From assembly GCA_040954595.2 (NCBI GenBank), contig CM082594.2:2418001-2482000 (forward strand): 64,000 bases of DNA, given 5' to 3'. This DNA comes from Balanoglossus misakiensis. Lineage: Eukaryota > Hemichordata. Position numbers and translations under genes: made by a program. The notes beneath the pieces are model-generated. The model was not told where the DNA came from. It searched no databases and saw only the letters and a program-made list of their open reading frames with translations. How positions within the stretch are numbered: the stretch's first letter is position 1; each line of letters begins with the position of its first letter. This document shows, piece by piece, positions 40,101-50,207 of the stretch.

Positions 40101-43100
40101 AGTGATTGCTGAACTGCATATGTGAGTAGCAGTCCATAAGCCTTGGGTAACAAATCTTCTACAAGATGTTGATTCCATTCGGCATTCAGGTCATGTTTCT
40201 GGTCGACAGATGGCCATTTTAAGCTGCGGCGATTATCACTCAGCCCAAAGTAACCATGGATGTGAATAGGGAATCCCGTTTTGCTCTCTTCACAGGGTGG
40301 CAAAGGGAGAAAGCAGAACACCCTTCCCTCTATCATCTGCACCTCCCCATCCTGAAATGGCATGGCCAAGCCGATCCAAGGAATCAACTTCAGCTGATCT
40401 GCAAGGTAGGTCACTCTCTCAGTAGCATCTGTGAATACACTGTTTAAAACCAACCAGTGTTTGGTGGAAGTTTCTTCTCCGTTCTGTATCATCAACTTGT
40501 GCTTCGTGAGGTGTGGTTGGGGGTTGCTGTTACGACGTAATGCTTCAATGAAGTTTGATTTCCCAGAGCTGTCATCGACATCATTCTTGACTTCAAAGAC
40601 GAGTTTTTCCTCACCATCTGATGTTAGTTCAAACAAACTGACGCTGGTGACGTGTTTAAGGAACAAGAGGATTACATCAGCATCTTCCTTAAATGATTCA
40701 AATAGTTCTCGTACTCTATCCAGGGTGAAAATTGTTGTTGACAGCTGTGGTGACGGTGTTTTACGAAGTGGGAAGCGAAATAGTGTTCCATCATAGTAAC
40801 CCTGTGAAAACTGGTCGTCCCGAATGCCAAGAATGTTAGTGTAAGGGGAAAACTGATCTTCACACTTCTCCAGCAGCTCTTTCTTTAAAAGAAATGCGTC
40901 ACCCGCTTTGTCAGGATGGAAATGAGTCTTGAAGGGATCAAAGAAAGCGATTCGGTCGGAACTCATTATTGATGGCATATCTACAAACGGGATGAAGGAA
41001 AGCGAGGTTGTTAATCAACAAACGACACAAAATCTTGTTATTTACACATGCATAACCTGCTATTATTTGATGCATTTATTCAAAGGCCACTCTCATGACC
41101 CCTACACGGCGACAATCCTTCTGCTATATGCATCCGTTGATATGCGGTTGTCAAAATTGACCATTTTGCGACACGAAAACGTGTAAAATGTTGCTAGAAC
41201 AGGAGTAATGGTGGCTTACACTGTCACATGATCTCTTACCTCCACAGCGGACCCACTGGTGTATAATGATAACATTTATTTTAATAAGCAAAAAATATTG
41301 AAATAGAAAAATAACTGATAAAATAATAATAACTGATATAATAAAATATTGAACATGAAATCTGATCCCCGAAGTCCAATGCAATTTGTTGTCCGTTTTT
41401 GGAGGACCTTGTACCAATCAAATGGCATCTCATTTACATGTATTAACATACCAGTCATGTGATACACTGACACGAATCCCAGACCAAACCTCCCGACTCT
41501 CATAGGGTCGTCTTTCTTCTCACTTTGCTGAACAAATTTGATGCTTTCCCAGTCTTTGGCAGTGAAGACGCCGTTATTGTAACAGTACAATGCTGCTCCT
41601 TGGTGCTCGCCAAGGGAAGGTTTCAGAAGTGTCTCCTTGCCATGATCTCGAGGATCGAGGAGAAATTTCACCTCTGTGGCTTTGGCATCATCCGCATTCT
41701 GAATCAATTCCTGTTGCAGTACACGAAACAGTCAAAGTTGATCTTGTAGTATCCCCCAGATTATTTAGATCTAATTCAGATCAGGAAGTGTTGATATGTG
41801 GCGTGGTATAGTTTACATACGTTCACTATAATAATATGAGCTAATAATTTACAGGTCAGACCCCTTCCCATTCTCCGTACAGAGATTGTAGCGTGGATAA
41901 TTCTAACCTAGCTAGGGGTTCTGACTGGCAGCCACTAAAATTGGTGCGGCCAGTCAGACCCGCTAGCTAGGTTAGCTACACTCTCTGTACGGAGAATGGC
42001 CCATTCCAAGGTTGACATCATTCCATGTCTATTGCATCTTCGAAACCTTGATCATGAGCAAATTCAGCGCATCTTAATTGAAAGTTGGAGTGGCTATGAA
42101 TTCAGTAAACAACAAAACAAAACTAAGTTTTTTTCCGCCAGCAAATAATCAAATCTTCGAGTTCCAGTTGTGACTTCAGGCATCTCCAAACAACTCAAAG
42201 GAAAAATTAAATCGGGTAGGTTTTACCTTTAATATCTGCCCTCCTTCTGGGTATTTGTCCAGAATATCTTTCAGAAGTTTGAGCAGAGGTGGTGTGAACA
42301 GCCCATGTCCTATCCCTGTTGTACCAATGCCCATGCAGACAAAATAAATACAAATTGGGACGTTACACAATTTTGCAAACTATCGTCAGTTCGGTCTATG
42401 CACCATCTTTTCAACCTCTTCATATCTCCGAAAATAATAGTGCAACCAGAGTGTCGCATCATCAAATGGTAGGAAAAATGTAAATATGCTGACGTGTAAG
42501 ACGGTTGATAATAACTTAAGTGTGTAAATTAACAATTAAGGGTCTTCCAATGCGACCACTTCTTGCTTGTAGTTTATAGCGTGCGATATCTGCTGCAGTA
42601 CGTGTACTGAGATCGTCGTAGACGGATCTTCAGCTTCCTTTGTATTCTGTGAGGCGGAACTAGTGTCTGTGTTCACTTCCAGCGGGTATGTACGCGCTGA
42701 AAACGTTCAGTAACAAAGACCCCTTATCGGAGATCCTCTTTGAGGACGGCGAGCGTCTGGCTGCGAAGCGTCGAAGGCGCGTAAGAAAACTCCCGAGGAC
42801 GTTTCGCAGTCAGACGCTCGCTGCCCCCAAAGATGATATCAGGTACCCCTATAGATTTTAATATAGTGATACCTGAAATGAAATAAGTAGTTCTAGCAAG
42901 TTTAAAAAACACTGAGTGGTTGCACTCTGACTTCTAGGAATTTAAAACGAAAGCACGCGCAACTGTACAAGATGGGCCAAGGCCGAGTCCAGACCATCAA
43001 ATTCTACATCATACATAAATCTTTGTGGCAATAGGGCGTCAGTATAGTTGCCTGCAAACTTTGGATATCTCTGAAAACGCGAGCAGCGGAGCCCAAAGGT

Positions 43101-43760
43101 GACACTGAATCAAATGAATTGGGAATACGATATCATTCTATGGGTATTAAGTCAGTGGTTGTGCTCTGACTTCGAAGAATTTAAAACGAAGGCACACGGA
43201 ACTGTACAAGGTGGATCTAGAGCGACCATCTTTAGATGCCTATAAAGTTTGGATATCTCTGGATATCTCCGGGAATGTTAAATAAGGCTACAGGTATTCC
43301 GTCAGTGGGTGCATTCTGTCTTCGAAGAATTTAAAACGAAAGCACGCGCAACTGTACAAGGTGGATCAAAGTCTGGACCACCAAATTCCACATGTACATG
43401 ATGTATATACATTTTTGTAGAAATAGGACATCGTAGATGCCTGCAAACTTTGTGCATCCTTGACAACGGGGCAGTGTGGTCCCAAATGTAAAACAATGTC
43501 AAATAAACTGGGGATTTCATTTCAGGCTATTCAGTGAATGGTTGTCCTCTCTCTCTCTTCTAAAAATTCTAAGCGGAAGCCTTTCTCATGAAATTATACG
43601 CCATAACCCAAGTAAAATAAAGTTAGATTTCATCAGGGTTCTGCCCACGACCGGCACTGTCAGGCCGCAGAAATTTTCTTCTTCGGCGGAAATCAAACAC
43701 ATGGGAGGAGAGAGTCAACAAGATTCATAGAACTGCCAACCTACCTTGGATATCTGCCAT
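28178..43760 (-). CDS. SACS: Sacsin-like giant co-chaperone, complete, 4388 aa
   Basis: Four coding exons on the minus strand: 43760-43745 (16 nt, starting AAAAATGG), 42315-42227, 41710-41452 and 40980-28178 (12,803 nt, stop TAA). All phases close, giving 13,167 nt. Sacsin is a very large protein linked to Hsp70 chaperoning, intermediate filaments and mitochondrial organisation. Three sacsin repeat regions begin with HSP90-like ATPase folds: 'ELIQNADDAKATEV' with 'GRFGLGFVSVYHMTD' at the N-terminus; 'ELIQNADDAGAEEV' with 'VGQFGLGFNSVYHLTDV' from about residue 1373; and 'ELIQNADDAGASEI' with 'GQYGIGFNAVYHLTDCPSF' from about 2420. A J domain near 4110-4175 has HPD at 4153-4155 ('LQWHPDKNQGNPE'). 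A HEPN domain (about 4244-4380) closes the protein. The N-terminal ubiquitin-like domain of human sacsin (4579 aa) is absent from this model. It could lie in unrecognised upstream exons, but the ATG joins the first repeat directly. Confidence 0.93.
41711..42226 (-). repeat. Sacsin-like intron 2 with a 140-bp palindrome (41864-42003)
   Basis: CCATTCTCCGTACAGAGA...TAACCTAGCTAG... pairs with ...CTAGCTAGGTTAGCTACACTCTCTGTACGGAGAATGG. The arms are about 60 bp with a few mismatches around a short centre (CCACTAAAATTGGTG). It looks like a small MITE. Confidence 0.6.
42749..42822. repeat. Imperfect inverted repeat in sacsin-like intron 1
   Basis: The left arm GCGAGCGTCTGGCTGCGAAG and the right arm CTTTCGCAGTCAGACGCTCGC differ at about two or three positions. 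They are separated by about 26 nt. Confidence 0.5.
42909..43600. repeat. Degenerate tandem repeat in sacsin-like intron 1
   Basis: A module with the words CAGTGGTTG...CTCTGACTTCGAAGAATTT and AAAACGAAAGCACGCGCAAC recurs starting near 42912, 43151, 43301 and, more weakly, 43531. It is followed by GTACAAGRTGG and TGCAAACTTTG motifs. Spacing between starts varies (about 240, 150 and 230 bp), so the units have lost or gained sequence. Confidence 0.58.
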
Positions 43761-44415
43761 TTTTGTGGAGTTCAGATTATCTTTGCTCTTGCGGGGAACA
43801 ATAAGCCTATTCGACAGCTACTAGTCTATACGTGTCTGTGTCTGCCAACAGCGCGTTTGTCATCGTGACAATCGATCGTAGGAGGCCTGAGCGACGACGG
43901 CTACTCGAGCTCTGACTTCAGTATGGCAGGATATGCTGCAGCTGCCTAGTGCTTGCGTGCACCGCGAGGTTGTCATTAGTCAACCAATCGCGTGCCACCA
44001 TCCGTGTATCACATGATGCAATTTACATAATTTATATACATGTATAACATTAGCAGCCTGTTGATCTTGTGTCAGGCACGGCATGTGCCGGTCATCGCGT
44101 ATACATCACTTATTAAGTCATCAAGATAACAAAAGTGAATAATTGACAGCTAAACAGCAGATGAAAATCGCGACTGTAAACAGTTCGAAATTAAGTATGA
44201 CAAATTTATATACGTAGATATGATTTCATGTGTATGAAATCAATCGATACTGTGCGACACATTGCTACGTTCATACTGGGTGAAACTAACAACGTTTACA
44301 GAGGCTATAGGCCTATTTGTGTTTTACCGAATTATACATGATATAGCCCTTCTCCTGAAATTCAAATGGATGAAACAGGTCAGGTATTCCCACACGTATA
44401 ACGCCGCAGCATTTA
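43761..44415 (-). promoter_or_regulatory. Upstream region of the sacsin-like gene
   Basis: CpG-containing sequence at 43800-44030 precedes the 16-nt first coding exon. An inverted CCAAT pentamer (CCAAT on plus at about 43984) is present. No TATA box is evident. The promoter role is inferred from position only. Confidence 0.35.
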
Positions 44416-45220
44416 GGCTGCATTCACAAACACCTCTGGAGGGGGGGCAGGAGAATTGAGGGGGGGGGGGGATTTGAAAAAATTGAGGGTATGTAAGGGG
44501 GGGGGGATTTGAAATAATTGAGGGACTGAAAGGGGGGGGACTTGAAAACTTTGACGACTAAATATTTATTTTGAGTCCACAAAAATGCAGTTTCGCGCCC
44601 TTTATTTTACAAAATTTTCTAATGTGGGAGGGGGACACCCCCTCCCACACCCACCCCCTCCATTTATCAACACCTTTCAAACATTGACTGGTTTATCTAG
44701 TGTCCCAGGTCAGGGGACTTGCCCCCACCCCATGATAACTTTGAGCGGTGGCGGTTAAATTTGTCCTCCCCAACATACCGGTAGTTGAGTTAATGTGCTT
44801 TTGCCAGGTTCATTAAAATGCAGCTTTGAGCTCTGTATTTTATAAAATTTTCTTACGTGGGAGGGGGACACCCCCTCCCAAACCCACCCCCTTCAATTCT
44901 CGGTTTACAGTGTCTCCCAACACAGAATACAGATACTTAAAAAATAAAAACAATATTCAGTTTTAATACCCACTGATGAGGGGAAACATCAGTTTCAAAT
45001 TCTTTTCATGGGAGCGCTGTTTTTCTTTTTTACAAGATAGATAGGTGATGTGTTTTGCTGAGTGAAAGAAAATGGGGGGGGGGGCTTGAAAATTTTAGCA
45101 GTTCGGAAGGGGGGGGATTTGAAAATATTTCGGGTTGTTGAGGGGAGCATGTGAAAATTCACGGTAAAAAAAATTGAATTCTCCCGCCCCCCCCCTCCAG
45201 AGGTGTTTGTGAATGCAGCC
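44416..45220. mobile_element. G-rich Harbinger-type MITE, complete copy (805 bp)
   Basis: It begins GGCTGCATTCACAAACACCT and ends with the complement (AGGTGTTTGTGAATGCAGCC). TTA is duplicated at 44413-44415 and 45221-45223. Inside the terminal repeats are G runs of 7-10 next to GAGAATTGAGG, repeated GGGGATTTGAAA modules, and the same in reverse at the other end. A TWA duplication is the PIF/Harbinger signature. The interior has no transposase. Confidence 0.8.
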
Positions 45221-46046
45221 TTAGAAGAGGTGGTTGTAATGATTTGATTATAGCTGGATAGCGCTCAAACTTGTACGTCACTTCCGTTGTACATGTACAA
45301 AAACAAATGCTCAAAATAAAACAAAATACTTGATTAATATCATTACGTTTGAAATACTTGATTAATATTATACTTTGAACGGGAAAAGTTTGACTGTTTT
45401 GTGATGTCAATAATACACGGAGTAATTGCAGGAATGATAACTGAAAACTTCAAAAGTGAAAACATTTACCCCCTGTACGTAAAGATACTTATGCTTGTGA
45501 CCTCTAGACGAAATGCATACTTCCTTACCAATTTGGTTTCCTCGAACAGCACAGACATATTTTAATATTTTATATCAAACAAAAGTAAACAAAACCGTAA
45601 AAAGAGAGAGACGTTGACTGACACACGTTGTGTAAGTTAGAAATATTGCTGGTACTTTGAATAGGCAGAAACCGGGCATGTCGATTATTTACTGTAACAG
45701 ATCAAAGCTATCGTTGTCCAACCAGGCTATGAAACCCTTTATCACATGAACTGGCCTTCATCACCACCTGTGTGACGTAGACCAGGACAGATCAAAAATC
45801 CAGATCACCCCTGTTCTACGTCATCAACCGGAACTATTTCCATGTTTCGCCGTAGCTTTGTTGTCAAACAGAAACAGTACATGTAGCGGCATTTAAAATA
45901 CAGAAATGAAATAAAAAAATGACGGTTCCATGACAATATCGCTTTGTAAGCTCAAAACAGAAAGGTGGAATTTGGAAAGAAATCAGTCGACGCAACGATC
46001 ATGGACGATCGTGGCTGTCAAAGTTTTGGGTCAGGCACATAGCTAA
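45221..46046. other. Non-coding stretch between MITE and hairpins
   Basis: No coding exon or element with clear ends is recognised. The sequence is AT-rich with several short ORFs of no known family. Confidence 0.4.
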
Positions 46047-46150
46047 TCAATCTGATTAAAATCAGATGTAGGGAACGGCGACTTGTGTGAGGCGACAGAC
46101 AGCATAAAAAACAAGTCGCCGTTCCCTACATCTGATTTTAATCAGATTGA
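46047..46150. repeat. Perfect 40-bp hairpin, 24-nt loop
   Basis: The left arm 46047-46086 (TCAATCTGATTAAAATCAGA...) is the exact reverse complement of 46111-46150. The outer part is itself a small palindrome (ATCTGATTAAAATCAGAT). Confidence 0.85.
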
Positions 46151-46365
46151 TAGCTAATAGGCTAGGCGCAAGTCCTGGTACGTTCCGAGTCGAATCAGTG
46201 TATGGAATAGTTTCGAGCCAGTTCAACGTGACGACTGAACCTCTATATTCAACCGGTCAACGAAATGTATAAGATGTGGCAAGAGGTCGCAGTAAAATTG
46301 TTAGAGAATCGATCACATTTGTGTAAGGCCGAATTTCGAGCGAAGGGAACTGAACGGGACAACTT

Positions 46366-46442
46366 GTTGGGAGATTTTATGAATGATCAGCGATAGTTCA
46401 ACATTTGCATACTATCGCTGATCATTCATAAAATCTCCCAAC
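46366..46442. repeat. Perfect 32-bp hairpin, 13-nt loop
   Basis: 46366-46397 (GTTGGGAGATTTTATGAATG...) is the exact reverse complement of 46411-46442, with TCAACATTTGCAT between them. Confidence 0.85.
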
Positions 46443-46578
46443 ATATATCTCGTGGGGGGGGGGGGGGGGAATAATCCGGCTCAGTAAAATACGACGCCGC
46501 TCCAAAATTGTTGCAAGATACTGATTTTTTTTTCCTGCCTCTTCTAACGAAAAATAAGAAGACTGTTCATGTGATAAA

Positions 46579-46739
46579 CATATAATCCCATGACTTTTTT
46601 CTTTGTTTAACGTCATCGTATACTCGTGGTTTTCGCGGAAGCGTACAACTTCTCACCTGCGGCTCGAAGTTGCACTGCTCCGCGAAAACCACTCGTATAC
46701 GATGACGTCAAACAAAGAAAGATATCATGGGTTTATATG
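46579..46739. repeat. Near-perfect long hairpin (about 65-bp arms)
   Basis: CATATAATCCCATGA...CTTTGTTTAACGTCATCGTA...GTGGTTTTCGCGGA pairs with TCCGCGAAAACCAC...TACGATGACGTCAAACAAAG...TCATGGGTTTATATG. There are a few mismatches and a loop near 46645-46675. The arm contains a CRE-like TGACGTCA only on the right. Confidence 0.78.
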
Positions 46740-46922
46740 TAAGTATTCCGTCTATACGCAGACCTCTTATGTCATAAACAGCGAGAGAATGTAGTACAGC
46801 AATAGCAGACATCGATGTCCGGTATGCTTGCTTGAAATCTCAGTTCCAAATACATCTGGGATATTCATGTGATGCAGCTGGTGACTACTGCCGACTAAGG
46901 TTAGGAATTGCATGCTATGATT

Positions 46923-47065
46923 CTACGAGTCTTTGTTTTTTCTTCTTATATTGACTCTCTCCAAGCCAATCATGGGGAAATCGACGGCCATAGCGGTGGT
47001 GAAAGCGACGGCGTAGCTGATGACAAATACGAAAAATCGAAGGTAAATTCTATGTAGCGAGTATT
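46923..47065 (-). pseudogene. Orphan last exon resembling NRF-6-type acyltransferase
   Basis: After a possible acceptor (TCACTCACAG, ending 47066) the minus strand reads a hydrophobic helix, 'YLRFFVFVISYAVAF'. This continues through 'AVDFPMIGLERVNIRRKNKDS' to a stop at 46923. The pattern (helix, then E/D-x-P, then a LE(K/R) motif and a basic tail) is that of the last membrane segment of acyltransferase-3 (nose-resistant-to-fluoxetine) proteins. No upstream exons are visible; the truncated sulfotransferase copy begins only about 370 bp away. I call it an orphan exon or pseudogene fragment; the family match is weak. Confidence 0.35.
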
Positions 47066-47436
47066 CTGTGAGTGACGATACAGGAACTAAAGCAAATGTG
47101 ATCAAATTGTCATCTGTTGTCTTCAAGTACATTAACTGTCCTTCCTTGAAAATCACAAAATGATAAAGAAGATCAAGAATACACATTACTACCTCATCAG
47201 GACTAAGGCGATGAGGGCGTGTTTCTCATCTCCCGACCGACCGTAAATTTCAGCTCCGACATGAAAATAAAAAAACTGTTTTATTTACACCGACTCTGAG
47301 TCTGAGGCGATCATCCTAGCAACAGCGCCCCCAACGGCTAATTGTGAGATTTTGCAAATATGACGTCATATTCATCATGGCGGTCGTGTCAGACCATGGC
47401 TGAAGCCATCGAGGCCGGAGGAAAGACAAGAAATTA

Positions 47437-47689
47437 TATGCCCGATAAGGAAATTGAGAGCGTAGTACAGGCCTGCAGCTTCGGTGCTATGGCCAAGGGG
47501 GAAGATTTCTACCGGCGTGTGTGCGCGTGCTCAGACGGGCACGCTTTTACAGATGGAGCGACACATTTACGCAAAGGCGTGGTCGGCGATTGGAAAAGGC
47601 ATTTCACAGTTGCACAGAACGAAGCCTTTGACCGTGAAATTACAAGTAAACTGGAGAAATTTGGATTAAATTTGGTGTGTGAAATGTAG
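47437..47689 (+). pseudogene. 5'-truncated copy of the cytosolic sulfotransferase
   Basis: From 47437 the sequence repeats the last 83 codons of the intact gene at 50885-51137, with one base change seen in the coding part (GGGGGA versus GGGTGA). It keeps RKGVVGDWK but lacks the PAPS 5' loop, the catalytic His and the 3' phosphate-binding motif. An in-frame ATG at 47360 adds 26 unrelated residues, giving a 109-codon chimeric ORF. It cannot be an active sulfotransferase. Confidence 0.85.
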
Positions 47690-48586
47690 GATACAGAGCG
47701 TTGAAATTCGGGTCTGCCAATTTGGCGTTTTGATTTTCTTTCCAATTGACTTTGCATATTAATGTTGTCACTATTTTAGGCTTCATTCTTCTATAGGCAT
47801 TCTCTAGCTTCAATTTTCGTTTATGATGTTCTTATGACGATGGTGGTGGTATTATTAATATATTTTGAAGAAATTTCGAGACAATTGTCGCTCTGTGCTG
47901 ACAAGAAGAAAATAAAAAAATATTGATAAGTTTAATGGCGGGTGTTGTTATCTTCTGTGGCGACTACGCCGTGATGAAAGTGTGTTGTCGAGGTCAATAA
48001 ACTCGGAATGTGCTGTAGCCTAAATAGTGAATTATCTGCCGAGGTCAGGCTGCATGAATGCGGGGTCGAATGCCTAGATGCAAACAAGCGTTTTAACTGT
48101 ACTGCCCGTAGGGTTTGGAATCTAAATCGATACTTTTGTGGATTCCGATATGGTAATATCTATATTAACCTTTTTAAAAAAGAGACCGTTCAGACCCCCC
48201 CCCCCGAAAATAAACAAACAAAAACAGCAACAACAACAAAACAACTGTCACGACTGAGTTTTAACGCTAATAGATCTTTTCTATGATTACGTAAGAAGTC
48301 ATTCCCTTATATGGTTTTAGTCCAGTATTGACATAGGTTCTTGACCCAGAGTAAACAAGATTGTGTAATTGATACAGGAAAGTTGACACACTGTCCAGCC
48401 ACTACCGGTATTGCGCAGTGGTTGCGCATGACGATCAATAATAGGAACGCGAAAATATCCTTTGCAGTGAATTCGTCGCCGTCTCTAGACAGAAGTTCCA
48501 CACGCCGCGTGTAGCAAGATGTATACAATGTACTAGAATATACTAGTACATAGTGAGTCTTGTTGTTGTCCACACGGCAGAAAAAA

Positions 48587-49357
48587 CATTCACAAACACC
48601 TCTGGAAGGGGGGGGGGCGGGAGAATTGAGGGGGGATTTGAAAAATTGAGGGTAAGTAAGGAGGGATTTGAAATAATTTAGGGACTGATAGGGGGACTTG
48701 AAAACTTTGACGACTAAATATTTATTTTAAGTCCACAAAAATGCAGTTTCGCGCCCTTTATTTTACAAAATTTTCTAATGTGGGAGGGGGACACCCACCC
48801 CCTCCATTCATCAACACCTTTCAATCAATGACTGGTTTATCTAGTGTCCCAGGTCAGGGGACCTTCCCCCCACCCCATGATAACTTTGAACGGCGACGGT
48901 TAAATTTGTCCTCCCCAACATACCGGTAGTTGACTTAATTTGCTTTTGGGTTCATTAAAATGCAGCTTTGAGCCCTGTTTTTTATAAAATTTTCTTACGT
49001 GGGAGGGGGACACCCCCTTCCAAACCCACCCCCTTCAATTCTCGGTTTACAATGTCTCCCAACACAGAATACAAATACTTACAAAAGAAAAACAATGTTC
49101 AGTTTTAATATCCACTGATGAGGGGAAACATCAGTTTCAAATTATTTTCATAGGAGCGCCGTTTTTCTTTTTTTACAAGATAGATAGGTTATGTGTTTTG
49201 CTCTGTGAAAGAAAATGGGGGGGGGGATTTCAAAATTTTGGCAGTTCGGAAGTGGGGGGATTTGAAAATTTTTCGGGTTGTGTACGGGGGGCATGTGAAA
49301 ATTAGCGGTAAAAAAATTGAATTCTCCCCCCCCCCAGAGGTGTTTGTGAATGCAGCC
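48587..49357. mobile_element. G-rich Harbinger-type MITE within duplication copy A
   Basis: Starts at CATTCACAAACACCTCTGG, with the outermost GGCTG lost. Ends AGGTGTTTGTGAATGCAGCC at 49357, followed by TAA. The interior matches the 44.4-kb copy. Confidence 0.75.
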
Positions 49358-49592
49358 TAATTTGCCGGCATATTGAAATGTCACATTAGGCCTGGAAATC
49401 CACCATGCATGTTGTCGTACTATGAAGTCCGCAGCTGCAGGATTATCGCCGTATCGACGCAGAGTAAGGAAATGTGACCCACGAATGTCAAGCTTTTTGC
49501 AAGAGAATGCACTATCACTTCCGTGATGCGCGACAGTCCATGTCAACTCCCCACATCTGGGTATAGTGGGGGGGGGGGACTGGAAATTAGTC

Positions 49593-50207
49593 TAGTGAAA
49601 TCTGCCAAATGCCCCACCCGTGGGGCAAGACAATCTGGATAATCCCCACCTAAAACAAGTAAATCTCTCACATTTCCCCAACCCCTAGACAAGCCCACTA
49701 GTCGCTTGGCGATTTTTAAATCTCAATACTTTTTGTGTTTTCGGTGGTTTTTTGTCTTAATAAATAACTGCAATACTTTTTGCGTGCATGCTTGCCTTGA
49801 GCGTGTTTTTGGCAGTGAGGTGAGTTTCGAATTTGGGACTGAGCTTGTGGTTTCGGGTAGCGTCGACCAAGCGAGTCTAAGGGCCTATGGGCCTACACAT
49901 AGACTTGGAGCAAGTCTACTCCACCCCATGCATTCGTTAATTCCGACACACTAAGACTTGTGGTTTGATGTTCTTTGTAATGCTAATTTTAGCCTTCGAT
50001 AGACCACACAGTAGACATGTAAATGGTGACGTTCGTGACCTATTTAGGCTATAGTAGCACATACCTTTGGGCGAGGGGACTGCATATTTCACTGAAGAAT
50101 ATATTTCCATCTTTCCATCAATCCACGTACCAATCCATTCGTTCTTCCGTTCATCCATTTGTTCGTTCCTTAGTTCACTAACTCACTCACTCGTTCATTC
50201 ATCAAAA
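49593..50207 (+). promoter_or_regulatory. Upstream region of the intact sulfotransferase gene
   Basis: Unique sequence between the two duplication copies. The 100 bp before the ATG is a low-complexity pyrimidine-rich tract of TTCG/ATTC/TCAC words (about 50100-50205). No TATA box was recognised. The promoter role is positional inference. Confidence 0.35.

Larger units (their letters stand above)
47437..49592 (+). repeat. Segmental duplication, copy A (pairs with 50885-53015)
   Basis: Copy A covers the 3' part of the sulfotransferase gene, its 3' UTR and a G-rich MITE. It is almost identical to copy B 3,448 bp downstream; I noticed only about six substitutions in the first 1.1 kb. Homopolymer lengths differ, and copy B lacks about 25 bp inside the MITE. 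AATAAA lies at 47996-48001. Confidence 0.88.

Noticed and set aside
28537-40447. Many plus-strand ORFs of 60-190 codons
   Set aside because: They are shadows of the sacsin-like coding exon on the other strand.
28178-40980. The 12.8-kb open frame as a sign of bacterial contamination
   Set aside because: It joins in phase to upstream spliced exons and encodes animal sacsin domains; vertebrate SACS has the same giant exon.
50067-50207. ATG at 50067 as the sulfotransferase start
   Set aside because: It adds a low-complexity leader not seen in the family; the ATG at 50208 has good context and the normal length.
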